A DNA stretch of 64,000 bases, from positions 186,001 to 250,000 of the forward strand of contig NZ_SRPJ01000002.1 in assembly GCF_004785665.1 (NCBI RefSeq), written 5' to 3'. The stretch comes from Staphylococcus pragensis. Its GTDB lineage: Bacteria > Bacillota > Bacilli > Staphylococcales > Staphylococcaceae. Under the pieces are notes generated by a model that saw nothing but the letters and a program-made list of their open reading frames with translations, did not search any database and had not been told where the DNA came from. Both the position numbers and the translations under genes were made by a program. Positions 18,065-26,358 of this stretch are shown here, piece after piece (position 1 is the first letter of the stretch; every line of letters starts with the position of its first letter).

Positions 18065-18988
18065 ATATGTGGGTCTCCAAGTCGTTAGTATAGTTTTTAA
18101 AAATAATATCGTTCAACATGTTTGAGGATAATAAACGTTATTATAAATTAAAAACTAGGAAAAATTAATAGTGAAAAATAAAAACTTTTTATGTATTTTT
18201 TAATGAAAGCGTTAAAAATTTTCATCTACATACAATATAAATAAATTTTTAAGAATATAGCGTGATTGATTTGGAAATTTTTAATAGTGTGGGACAACTC
18301 TTTTTATTGCATAATAAATATAGATTTCAAAGCAAGCTTAATTTATTTCAAAGTAAGCGTGATTGACGTTTATTTTAAAAAATAAGTAAGCTAGAAATCG
18401 ATAATTTATGTATTAGTTCTGTCTTTACACCAATGAACAACATCACGAAGAATATTACACATCAAGAAATAAGCGACTAGACTAACAACTAAGAATCAAC
18501 TACATGATCATCAAAGTGCTCATCATGTGCATAGGTAAACAGCTTATCTTATACGACTTATTTCATTTCAAACTAATAGACTAACATCTAGATAATCCAA
18601 CACCCAAGAAACTACACGAATCAACTTCTCGTATGAAATGAAATAACATACTCTAATCACACCAGGCCTATACAACTATGCAGAGTATGAAATAGTTTAT
18701 GAGATGAGTCAGACATCACAACTATGATTCCCTATACAACTCAGAATAAGAATACACTCATGTACATATAGCACAAGGTACTAACAGTAGCTAAACAATG
18801 TATATTTAGAACTAGCCTTAATTCCCCAACTATTTTAAATGTTTATATAAAGTGTTTCAGTTTTACTTATCTATCTAAATATACGGTACCATCTACGCTT
18901 TAAGCACCAAGAACAATATTCATCTTTAAGAAAAAAATAGAATTAATACGATGTAGACTGAAGCAAATGACTATGAAGCTTCAGTCTT
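18065..18988 (+). ncRNA. Gene-free interval next to rsp; candidate SSR42-like long RNA
   Basis: About 920 bases with no open frame of note. From about 18420 the plus strand becomes A/C-rich with few G, unlike neighbouring genes. Within it are good stems: TTATTTCATTTCA at 18558-18570 pairs perfectly with 18634-18646, and CATACTCT at 18647-18654 pairs with AGAGTATG at 18682-18689. A clear terminator ends the block at 18955-18993. In S. aureus the same position, divergent from rsp, encodes SSR42, a stable RNA of about 0.9-1.2 kb that needs Rsp. The plus-strand RNA would start between roughly 18100 and 18400; no convincing promoter is visible, so the bounds are approximate. Confidence 0.6.
18203..18218. 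promoter_or_regulatory. Putative catabolite-responsive element near rsp
   Basis: ATGAAAGCGTTAAAAA fits the CcpA cre consensus WTGNAARCGNWWWCAW with one mismatch. It lies between rsp and the candidate RNA gene, about 140 bases upstream of rsp. Confidence 0.4.
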
Positions 18989-18993
18989 TTATT
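18955..18993. terminator. Terminator between the candidate RNA and the ybgA-like gene
   Basis: A perfect 10-bp stem AGACTGAAGC / GCTTCAGTCT with a 13-base loop and a T-rich tail. On the plus strand it ends the rsp-adjacent RNA; on the minus strand it follows the ybgA-like gene. Confidence 0.85.
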
Positions 18994-19363
18994 TAATTTG
19001 TAAGACGCGACTTTCTAAAAGATAGGTAACATTATATTTTTGAGCTAGTTCTTTTAGGAATATAAGTAACTCATTTCTAGTAACTGAATCGTTTTGAAAC
19101 TCACTTTTTAAAGTTTGCGCTTTTTCTTTTTCTTCTTTAGTAGCATTATTTTTAAAATATCCCCACATATGGTCATATGCATTAATGACTGTTCCTTTTG
19201 TTGGTTCACAACGCAATGCTTCCTCAATTTTTAATTGAACTTCTTGTAAAGTAGGAGAAGATTTGAGTAATTCACGAATTTCATTATAGGATTGTTGACT
19301 GTGTAATAACACATGATACTTTTCTTCACGCCATAGTTTTTCAATATAGCCACGTTCTTTCAT
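18989..19363 (-). CDS. YbgA-like protein (DUF1722)
   Basis: 124 residues. KLWREEKYHVLLHSQQSYNEIRELLKS and the later NAYDHMWGYFKNNATKEEKE and LLIFLKELAQKYNVTYLLES are characteristic of the DUF1722/YbgA domain, which elsewhere is fused to DUF523 or found beside photolyase genes. Its biochemical role is not settled. The second of two adjacent ATG codons (19363) is chosen because AAGGAG lies at a proper distance before it; the longer open frame to 19450 runs into the scrA promoter region and lacks a ribosome binding site. Divergent from scrA. Confidence 0.8.
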   Translation of the reverse strand: MKERGYIEKLWREEKYHVLLHSQQSYNEIRELLKSSPTLQEVQLKIEEALRCEPTKGTVINAYDHMWGYFKNNATKEEKEKAQTLKSEFQNDSVTRNELLIFLKELAQKYNVTYLLESRVLQIK

Positions 19364-19482
19364 CATCTCACTCCTTATTATTAAAACTAAATGATGATTT
19401 ACACGCCATTTGATATACATCTTTTCCCAGAATAAACAGACTGCAATCATATGTATATTTGGTTAAAAAGAGTAAAAGTATA

Positions 19483-19511
19483 TTGCTTTATTAATTGGAA
19501 CCGATTACAAT
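19483..19511 (+). promoter_or_regulatory. Promoter of scrA
   Basis: TTGCTT at 19483-19488 and TACAAT at 19506-19511 are separated by 17 bases. Confidence 0.7.
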
Positions 19512-19539
19512 AGAATTAATAAATGAAACCGGTACCATT
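19495..19539. promoter_or_regulatory. Two putative LacI-type (ScrR) operators at scrA
   Basis: TTGGAACCGATTACAA at 19495-19510 is an imperfect palindrome overlapping the -10 element. AATGAAACCGGTACCATT at 19522-19539 has the central ACCGGT palindrome typical of LacI/GalR family sites. Sucrose genes of S. xylosus are repressed by the LacI-family ScrR. No scrR gene is in this window. Confidence 0.5.
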
Positions 19540-19557
19540 AACAAGGAGGTTGAAATA

Positions 19558-21000
19558 ATGAGTTATAAACAATCGGCTGAAGAAATTTTAGAAGCGATTG
19601 GAGGCGAAGAAAATTTAGACGCGATGGCACATTGTGCGACGCGATTACGTCTTGTTCTAAATGATGAAAGTAAAGTAGATGAAGAGAAGTTATCGAAGAT
19701 GGATGTTGTAAAAGGAACATTCTCAACTGGTGGCCAGTATCAAATTATAATAGGTTCAGGTACAGTGAACAAAGTATTTGCCGAATTAGAAAAAATTACA
19801 GGTAAAGAAGCTTCAACGACTGCAGATGTTAAAGATAAGTCGTCAAAACATATGAACCCGTTACAACGTTTCGTTAAAATGTTATCTGATATTTTCGTAC
19901 CTATTATACCGGCTATCGTAGCAGGCGGTTTATTAATGGGTATTAACAATCTGTTAACTGCTCCAGATTTATTTTATGATCATAAATCTTTTATAGAAGT
20001 ACATAGCCAATTTGCTGGATTAGCAGATATGATTAATATCTTTGCCAATGCACCATTTACGTTATTGCCTATACTTATTGGTTTTAGTGCAACGAAGCGG
20101 TTTGGAGGCAATCCATATCTTGGGGCAGCATTAGGTATGATTTTAGTGCATCCTGCGTTGATGAGCGCTTATGATTTCCCTAAAGCGTTAGAAGCGGGCA
20201 AAGCCATTCCTCATTGGGATTTATTTGGCTGGCACATCAATCAAGTGGGCTATCAAGGTCAAGTGTTGCCTATGTTAGTAGCTGCATATATATTAGCTAC
20301 GATTGAAAAGGCTTTACGTAAAGTTATTCCAACAGTGTTAGATAATTTACTTACACCGTTACTATCAATTTTAATTACAGCATTTCTGACATTCTCATTT
20401 GTAGGGCCAATTACAAGACAATTAGGTTATTGGTTATCAGATGGATTAACTTGGTTATATGAATTTGGTGGAGCGATAGGTGGCTTCATATTTGGTCTAT
20501 TCTATGCGCCAATTGTTATTACAGGTATGCATCATAGTTTTATTGCAGTTGAAACAACATTAATTGCTGATCAAGCAAAAACAGGTGGCTCATTCATCTT
20601 CCCAATTGCTACAATGTCAAACGTAGCACAAGGTGGGGCAGCATTAGCGGCATTCTTAATTATTAAGAATAATAAAAAATTAAAAGGTGTAGCTTCTGCA
20701 GCAGGTATTTCAGCATTATTAGGTATTACAGAACCAGCAATGTTTGGTGTTAACTTAAAACTTAGATATCCATTTATTGGTGCGATTATTGGTTCAGCAA
20801 TAGGCTCAGCTTATATCTCATTCTTCAAAGTTAAAGCCATTGCCTTAGGAACAGCAGGATTGCCTGGATTTATTTCAATTAATCCAGCTCATTCTGGTTG
20901 GCTTCATTACTTTATAGGAATGCTAATTGCATTTATCGTTTCTGTAGTCATCACTATCGTCTTATCTCGTCGAAATGCATATAAAGCAGCAGCAGAATAA
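19558..21000 (+). CDS. scrA: Sucrose-specific PTS permease, EIIBC
   Basis: 480 residues from the ATG at 19558, which follows AAGGAGGT; the frame extends upstream only through the promoter. The EIIB domain (residues 1-~90) has the phospho-cysteine motif in MAHCATRLRLVL. The EIIC domain (~110-470) holds about 10 membrane segments and the GITEPAMFGVNLK motif. Length and sequence agree with ScrA of S. xylosus and its S. aureus counterpart. It imports and phosphorylates sucrose using HPr and an EIIA supplied elsewhere. No sucrose-6-phosphate hydrolase gene is adjacent. Other PTS sugars, such as trehalose, cannot be fully excluded. Confidence 0.8.
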   Translation: MSYKQSAEEILEAIGGEENLDAMAHCATRLRLVLNDESKVDEEKLSKMDVVKGTFSTGGQYQIIIGSGTVNKVFAELEKITGKEASTTADVKDKSSKHMNPLQRFVKMLSDIFVPIIPAIVAGGLLMGINNLLTAPDLFYDHKSFIEVHSQFAGLADMINIFANAPFTLLPILIGFSATKRFGGNPYLGAALGMILVHPALMSAYDFPKALEAGKAIPHWDLFGWHINQVGYQGQVLPMLVAAYILATIEKALRKVIPTVLDNLLTPLLSILITAFLTFSFVGPITRQLGYWLSDGLTWLYEFGGAIGGFIFGLFYAPIVITGMHHSFIAVETTLIADQAKTGGSFIFPIATMSNVAQGGAALAAFLIIKNNKKLKGVASAAGISALLGITEPAMFGVNLKLRYPFIGAIIGSAIGSAYISFFKVKAIALGTAGLPGFISINPAHSGWLHYFIGMLIAFIVSVVITIVLSRRNAYKAAAE

Positions 21001-21007
21001 TTAAAAA

Positions 21008-21055
21008 TAAAAAGGTCAAAATCCTATTATGAATGTTAGGATTTTGACCTTTTTT
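21008..21055. terminator. Bidirectional terminator between scrA and corA-like gene
   Basis: AAAAAGGTCAAAATCCTA pairs with TAGGATTTTGACCTTTTT, a long stem with A- and T-runs on both sides. Confidence 0.9.
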
Positions 21056-21061
21056 AATGCG

Positions 21062-22006
21062 TTAAAGTTTCTGTTTACGCCATAAGAAGACACTTACAAT
21101 CATTACAAGTATGAGAGAAATGCCGACCACGATAAGCCAAGAGAGATAGCTTTTATCATCAATAGGAAGGGGGACGTTCATTCCAAAGAAACTAAAGACA
21201 AGCGTTGGCAATGTAAGTAATACGGTAAATAATGTCAATGTCTTCATGATATTGTTCATCTCATTAGATAATAATGAAGAATAAGACGTCGTAATACTTT
21301 CTAAGATACTCGTATAAAGTTCAGTGGTCTCAATGGCTTGGTTATTTTCAATTACTAAGTCTTCAAGTAAATCTTCATCTTCTTCAAACCTTTTTATCGC
21401 AGGTAAACGGAACAATTTTTTAATAATTGTATCGTTACCTTTTAAAGCGGCTAAGAAGTAAACTAAACTTTTTTCAACTTCCATCAATTTATAAAGTTGT
21501 CTATTTGTAATATTGTTTTTTAATTCACGTTCTATACGAATTCGTGATTTATTTAAAAGTCGTAAATTTCTGTTGTAGTGGTTAGAAATGGTTAATAGAA
21601 TATCTAAAGCAAAACGGCTATGATATTTCAAATTAACATTGTCTTGGCGCGCATAATTTTCTAAGAATTCATTTTCAGCATCGCAAATAGTTAGAATAAT
21701 CCCTTTTCCGATAACGATACCTAAAGGAATTGTTACGAATGAAAGTACGCGTCGGTTCGTAGAGCTCACAATTGGTAAATCGACGATAATTAATGAGTAA
21801 CCCGTATCCTCATCATATTCAATACGTGCACTTTCTTCAGAATCTAAAGGATCTCGAATAAAATCTTCAGGAAGATCATATTGTTCCATCAATTCCTCTA
21901 TTTCTTCTCTATCTGGTTCTACAACATTAATCCATGATGCAGAGCGATCTAACAGCGTTGTTTCAACAATTTCATTAGTCGATGTATGTTTATATGCAGT
22001 TAGCAT
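21062..22006 (-). CDS. CorA-family divalent cation transporter
   Basis: 314 residues. A large N-terminal cytoplasmic domain is followed by two C-terminal membrane helices (residues ~250-310). The pore signature GMN is present (VFSFFGMNVPLPI), and the protein ends in a basic RKQKL tail, as in the magnesium/cobalt CorA family. Members form pentameric channels. The CorA-like protein at 59058 is a paralogue with a more canonical YGMNF loop. It lies 30 bases downstream of a TetR gene on the same strand, so the two may be cotranscribed. Confidence 0.88.
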   Translation of the reverse strand: MLTAYKHTSTNEIVETTLLDRSASWINVVEPDREEIEELMEQYDLPEDFIRDPLDSEESARIEYDEDTGYSLIIVDLPIVSSTNRRVLSFVTIPLGIVIGKGIILTICDAENEFLENYARQDNVNLKYHSRFALDILLTISNHYNRNLRLLNKSRIRIERELKNNITNRQLYKLMEVEKSLVYFLAALKGNDTIIKKLFRLPAIKRFEEDEDLLEDLVIENNQAIETTELYTSILESITTSYSSLLSNEMNNIMKTLTLFTVLLTLPTLVFSFFGMNVPLPIDDKSYLSWLIVVGISLILVMIVSVFLWRKQKL

Positions 22007-22036
22007 GGTTAATGGTTCCTTTCATATTCAATTAGT

Positions 22037-22642
22037 CTAAGTTGTTTGAGTACGGGCGTAATGATTTTCTGCCATAATTCTTAATGGACCGTTATAAACG
22101 ATTTTGAAAATGTGTTGCGTCAATTCGTCGACCGAAATACGGTGTTCATCCTGTACCCAGTATTTAATAATAGAAATTGTGGCACCCGCTACATAACTAT
22201 GAAAATACATTTCAGGTATACCATCAATTTCATTGTTAACACTTATATATTTTTGCATATTTTCTTTTATTAAGAAATAAATTTTATCTTCTAGCTTACT
22301 TTTTCTATCTAATTGAAGAATAGTATGGTAGAAATCCATATTATCAGCAATATGTTGTAAAATCTTCGTCAATGTATTATTGATAAATTCATCTGCAATG
22401 GTTTCAGGTGAATTAGCGTTAAATTGTGTTAATGACCATATTTCAGATATATATTCATCTTCCATATCTGATAATAGCGTATATTTATCTTCATAATGTA
22501 AGTAAAATGTACCACGATTAATATCCGCTTGGTCTGAAATATCTTGAACAGTAATTTTATCGAGATCTTTTTCTTTTAATAGTTGTATAAAGGCTTTCTT
22601 AATTGCTGACTTTGTCTTTCTAATTCGCCTATCTTCTTTCAT
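22037..22642 (-). CDS. TetR-family regulator
   Basis: 201 residues. The N-terminal helix-turn-helix (residues ~10-55) reads KSAIKKAFIQLLKEKDLDKITVQDISDQADINRGTFYLHYEDKYTLL, as in the TetR/DhaS-like group. The C-terminal ligand domain has no recognisable specificity. It is divergent from the Pip-like membrane protein gene at 22806 with about 160 bases between, so it most likely controls that gene and itself. GGAGGTCGA precedes the start. Confidence 0.88.
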   Translation of the reverse strand: MKEDRRIRKTKSAIKKAFIQLLKEKDLDKITVQDISDQADINRGTFYLHYEDKYTLLSDMEDEYISEIWSLTQFNANSPETIADEFINNTLTKILQHIADNMDFYHTILQLDRKSKLEDKIYFLIKENMQKYISVNNEIDGIPEMYFHSYVAGATISIIKYWVQDEHRISVDELTQHIFKIVYNGPLRIMAENHYARTQTT

Positions 22643-22805
22643 GTATATCGACCTCCAAGAACTTATTAGACAAAAATAACTAATCTGTTCAAAAACATAC
22701 GCTATCCGTAAAATTGATTATTGTTTATTTTCGACTACCTCATTATAATTTACAACGTATTAAATATTCAACACATTGTTCAATAAAAATAGGAGGTATT
22801 ATAAA

Positions 22806-24089
22806 GTGAATATATTTAAAAGTAATTTACTTTGGGCTACACCTTTAGCTGCGATTGCTTTATTAGTTATCTTTTCTTTAGCTTTTTATCCAGCATTCAA
22901 TCCAAAACCTAAAGAAATGCCAATTGCGATTGTAAATAACGATAAAGGCGTAGATATCCAAGGTCATAAAGTCAATATTGGTAATAAAATTGAGGATAAA
23001 TTAATGACTAGTCGTTCTGAAACGATTAAATGGATTAAAGTAGACGACGAATCAGACATCCAAAAAGATATAGAAGATGAAAAATATTATGGTGTTGCTA
23101 TTTTTAATGAAGACTTCTCAAAAAATGCGATGAGCAAAACGCAAAAAGTAGTTATGGATAGCAAAAAATCAGAAATGCAACAAAAGGTTGAATCAGGAGA
23201 GGTTCCACCTCAAGCAGCAAAAGAAATGCAAGAAAAAATGGGGAATCAAAGTGTTGATGTAAAACAAGCTACTTTCAAAACAATTGTTAACAAAGGAGTT
23301 AGCATGCAAGCTTCTCAAATTGTTTCAAATGTTTTAAGTGGTATGGGCGATAACTTGAATAATCAAATCACAAAACAAAGTATCGACACGTTATCTAAAC
23401 AAGATGTAAAAGTAGATGCTTCTGATATTAAAGACATTACAAACCCTGTTAAAGTTGATAATCAAAACTTACATTCTATTTCTAGTCATCAAGGTGGAGG
23501 TAATGCTGCATTCTTAATGTTCATGCCAGTATGGATGGGCTCATTAGTATCATCTGTACTATTATTCTTTGCATTTAGAACTAGTAATAATTTAGTAAGA
23601 AAACAACGTATTATTGCTTCATTAGGTCAAATTGCTGTAGCAATCGTTACTGCAGTATTAGCAAGCTTTAGTTTTGTTTATTTCATGCACGGTGTATTAG
23701 GATTTGACTTCGGTTTAGGTCATATTAATCGTGTGGCATTATTCTTAACCATTTCAATGCTAGGATTCATTGGCTTAATTTTAGGAATTATGGTTTGGTT
23801 AGGTATGAAAGCTTTACCAATTTTCATTTTACTTATGTTCTTTAGCATGCAACTTGTTACATTACCTAAAGAAATGCTTCCAAAAAATTATCAAACATGG
23901 GTATATAGCATTGATCCATTCACACATTATGCTAATTCTTTAAGAAGAATTATCTATATGAATCAACATCTTTCAATGAATACAACAACTTGGATGATGG
24001 TAGGCTTCATGATCTTTGGTGTAATTTCAATTATTGCATCTGCACTTGTTAGAAAACATAGTACAAAACGTACTGAAGTGCCATCATAA
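22806..24089 (+). CDS. YhgE/Pip-type ABC-2-like membrane protein
   Basis: 427 residues from the GTG at 22806, chosen for AGGAGG at 22791-22796; the open frame starting at 22776 lacks such a site. There is one N-terminal membrane segment (residues ~8-30), then a long external region with coiled character (residues ~35-240), then about five membrane segments. The early NIFKSNLLWATP and MPIAIVNNDKG are typical of the YhgE/Pip (phage infection protein) group, related to ABC-2 permeases. No ATPase is nearby. A role in export of lipids or drugs is likely for such TetR-paired genes but unproven. Confidence 0.8.
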   Translation: MNIFKSNLLWATPLAAIALLVIFSLAFYPAFNPKPKEMPIAIVNNDKGVDIQGHKVNIGNKIEDKLMTSRSETIKWIKVDDESDIQKDIEDEKYYGVAIFNEDFSKNAMSKTQKVVMDSKKSEMQQKVESGEVPPQAAKEMQEKMGNQSVDVKQATFKTIVNKGVSMQASQIVSNVLSGMGDNLNNQITKQSIDTLSKQDVKVDASDIKDITNPVKVDNQNLHSISSHQGGGNAAFLMFMPVWMGSLVSSVLLFFAFRTSNNLVRKQRIIASLGQIAVAIVTAVLASFSFVYFMHGVLGFDFGLGHINRVALFLTISMLGFIGLILGIMVWLGMKALPIFILLMFFSMQLVTLPKEMLPKNYQTWVYSIDPFTHYANSLRRIIYMNQHLSMNTTTWMMVGFMIFGVISIIASALVRKHSTKRTEVPS

Positions 24090-24102
24090 GAAGAATTTGA
24101 AT

Positions 24103-24146
24103 AACCTCAGTTTATCCATATTTTTGGGTAAGCTGAGGTTTTATTT
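24103..24146 (+). terminator. Terminator after the Pip-like gene
   Basis: AACCTCAG at 24103-24110 pairs with CTGAGGTT at 24133-24140, followed by TTATTTTT. Confidence 0.8.
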
Positions 24147-24188
24147 TTCAAGTAATAAAATCAGAAAATTTAAACTTTAATATATCGG

Positions 24189-24216
24189 TTGACTATTTTT
24201 TAAAAGGGAGTATTAT
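24189..24216 (+). promoter_or_regulatory. Promoter of mepR
   Basis: TTGACT at 24189-24194 and TATTAT at 24211-24216, 16 bases apart, lie just upstream of the MepR palindrome. Confidence 0.65.
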
Positions 24217-24220
24217 ATTC

Positions 24221-24234
24221 GTTAGATATCTAAC
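24221..24234. promoter_or_regulatory. MepR operator upstream of mepR
   Basis: GTTAGATATCTAAC is a perfect 14-bp palindrome immediately downstream of the -10 element. It contains the GTTAG signature known for MepR binding sites. Confidence 0.85.
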
Positions 24235-24250
24235 TAAATGAGGTGAGGGT

Positions 24251-24679
24251 ATGGAAGCGACGTATCAATATTTAATCAGAACGTTAGCCCATGAGATGAA
24301 AAAGTACGCTGACCGTAAACTCGATGAATACAATGTTACTCAAGAACAGAGTCATACGCTTGGTTATTTGTATCGACATAAAGACAGAGGCATTACACAA
24401 AATGAATTATTAAATACATTTCAACGCAAAGGTTCCACTGTCAGTTCTACGTTAAAAAGTTTAGAGAACAAAGGTCTTATTTATCGTACGGTTGATCCTA
24501 ATGATTCAAGGCGTAAAAATTTAAAACTCACTGATGAAGGCAATCAATTAGTGGAATCCTTTGTTACCATTTTTGATGATATCGAAACAATTGTGACAAA
24601 AGATTTTACTGAAGACGATAAAGAACAATTAAACGCATATTTCGATAGAATGATAGAAAATATTAGACAATCGAATTAA
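24251..24679 (+). CDS. mepR: MarR-family repressor MepR
   Basis: 142 residues, similar throughout to S. aureus MepR, which represses the MepA multidrug pump and itself and is released by cationic dyes and biocides. The family layout is clear: YQYLIRTLAHEMKKYADRKLDEYNVTQEQSHTLGYLY, then the recognition region QRKGSTVSSTLKSLENKGLIYRTVDPNDSRRKNLKL. AGGTGAGGG precedes the ATG. Palindromes lie before this gene and before mepA, as in the known system. Confidence 0.92.
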   Translation: MEATYQYLIRTLAHEMKKYADRKLDEYNVTQEQSHTLGYLYRHKDRGITQNELLNTFQRKGSTVSSTLKSLENKGLIYRTVDPNDSRRKNLKLTDEGNQLVESFVTIFDDIETIVTKDFTEDDKEQLNAYFDRMIENIRQSN

Positions 24680-24687
24680 TTTTATAA

Positions 24688-24717
24688 GAGTGTCTGGAAA
24701 GAGACACTCAAATTTTT
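24688..24717 (+). terminator. Terminator between mepR and mepA
   Basis: GAGTGTCT pairs with AGACACTC over a short loop and is followed by AAATTTTT. It may limit readthrough from mepR into mepA. Confidence 0.7.
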
Positions 24718-24727
24718 GGAAATATAG

Positions 24728-24754
24728 TTAGATATCTAATTATTAGATATCTAA
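24728..24754. promoter_or_regulatory. Paired MepR operators upstream of mepA
   Basis: Two perfect TTAGATATCTAA palindromes lie at 24728-24739 and 24743-24754. Their centres are 15 bases apart. Confidence 0.85.
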
Positions 24755-24774
24755 GATAAAAGGAGATTAAGGAT

Positions 24775-26130
24775 ATGAAAGACGAGCAATTATATTATTT
24801 TGAAGAATCACCAATATTAAAAGCGATGATGCACTTCTCATTGCCAATGATGATTGGTTCATTATTAAGTGTGATTTATGGAATTTTGAATGTTTACTTT
24901 ATAGGATATTTAGACAATAGCCATATGATTTCAGCAATTTCACTTACATTACCTATATTTGCAGTATTAATGGCTTTCGGTAATTTATTCGGTGTAGGTG
25001 GGGGAACATATATTTCACGTTTACTCGGTGCTAAAGATTACACAAAAAGTCATTATGTAAGTAGCTTTTCAATTTATAGTAGTTTTATCTTTGGTATTAT
25101 CATTGCTATTATTGCAACACCCTTCACAGATCAAATTGCTAGCGTATTAGGGGCGAGCGGTCAAACATTAAAATTCACAAGTGATTATTTAAAAGTTCAA
25201 TTTTTAAGTACACCATTTGTTATTCTATTCTTTGTATTAGAACAATTTGCACGTGCAATCGGCAAACCAATTATTTCAATGATTGGTATGATTTCAAGCG
25301 TGGTATTAAACATGATTTTAGACCCTATTTTAATCTTTGGCTTCCATTTAGACGTAGTAGGGGCGGCATTAGGTACAGCAATTTCAAATTTAGTAGCGGC
25401 ATTATTCTTTATTATCTATATTGCAATTAAAGATGATACTTTATCTCTAAATATTAAACACGTTAAACCAACTAAAACAATGGCACAAGAAATCTTTAAA
25501 ATAGGTATTCCAGCCTTCTTAATGGTTGTACTAATGGGTGTTACTGGTTTAGTAGTCAATTTATTCTTAGCACGTTATGGAAACTATGCCATTGCAAGTT
25601 ATGGTATTTCATTCAGACTTGTACAATTCCCAGAATTAATTATTATGGGATTATCTGAAGGTGTTATTCCATTAATTGCATATAACTTCGTTTCTAATAA
25701 AACACGTATGAAAGACACAATTAAAGCAGTTATCTTATCTATTGCAGTTATATTTGTAGTGTGTATGGCTATCGTATTATTATTCGGCCATTCAATCGTT
25801 CAATTATTTAGCACTGATCCACAAATCGTGACATTAGCTACATTTATCTTGAAAGTAACGATGACCTCTTTACTATTAAACGGTATTGGCTTCTTATTTA
25901 CAGGGATGCTCCAAGCAACAGGTCAAGGTCGTGGCGCTACAATCATGGCTATTGCGCAAGGTACTGTTATTATCCCAGTACTCTTCGTACTTAACGCATT
26001 ATTCGGTTTAACAGGCGTGATTTGGTCACTATTAATTGCTGAAACAATATGTGCGTTATTAGCAATGTTGATTGTTTATTTATTAAGAAATCAGCTTACT
26101 GTAGATAAACAATCATTAATTGAAGAATAA
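24775..26130 (+). CDS. mepA: MATE-family multidrug efflux pump MepA
   Basis: 451 residues, the length of S. aureus MepA, with close similarity from the first residues ([28 protein letters not shown]). Twelve membrane segments form two homologous halves; the MATE motif [16 protein letters not shown] follows helix 2. It exports dyes, quaternary ammonium biocides and some fluoroquinolones using an ion gradient. AGGAG precedes the ATG. In S. aureus a third gene, mepB, follows; here the next gene is a CopCD protein, so mepB is missing at this site. Confidence 0.93.
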   Translation: MKDEQLYYFEESPILKAMMHFSLPMMIGSLLSVIYGILNVYFIGYLDNSHMISAISLTLPIFAVLMAFGNLFGVGGGTYISRLLGAKDYTKSHYVSSFSIYSSFIFGIIIAIIATPFTDQIASVLGASGQTLKFTSDYLKVQFLSTPFVILFFVLEQFARAIGKPIISMIGMISSVVLNMILDPILIFGFHLDVVGAALGTAISNLVAALFFIIYIAIKDDTLSLNIKHVKPTKTMAQEIFKIGIPAFLMVVLMGVTGLVVNLFLARYGNYAIASYGISFRLVQFPELIIMGLSEGVIPLIAYNFVSNKTRMKDTIKAVILSIAVIFVVCMAIVLLFGHSIVQLFSTDPQIVTLATFILKVTMTSLLLNGIGFLFTGMLQATGQGRGATIMAIAQGTVIIPVLFVLNALFGLTGVIWSLLIAETICALLAMLIVYLLRNQLTVDKQSLIEE

Positions 26131-26205
26131 TTATTTCTTGAAAATGAAAATCACAAACTAATGCAAAACAGAATAAATCAAATATAAGTTTGTACTATCT
26201 TATAG

Positions 26206-26262
26206 GAGTAGAATGACGAAATCTTATTTAATCATAAATTGATTTCTATTCTACTCTTTTTT
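26206..26262 (+). terminator. Terminator of mepA
   Basis: GAGTAGAAT at 26206-26214 pairs with ATTCTACTC at 26248-26256, with partial pairing inside, followed by a T-run. Confidence 0.8.
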
Positions 26263-26358
26263 TGGATAAAAAGTGACAAATTAGAATAATTATTGTTAAA
26301 AAGCAGACATTATTTTATCATTATTAAATGAGCAAAATTTTATAGGAGGATGTCAATA

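Noticed and set aside
24728..24754. Repeated palindromes upstream of mepA as a short CRISPR-like or mobile repeat
   Set aside because: Only two copies, centred 15 bases apart, and the same palindrome precedes mepR. They are MepR operators. No CRISPR array is seen anywhere in the window.
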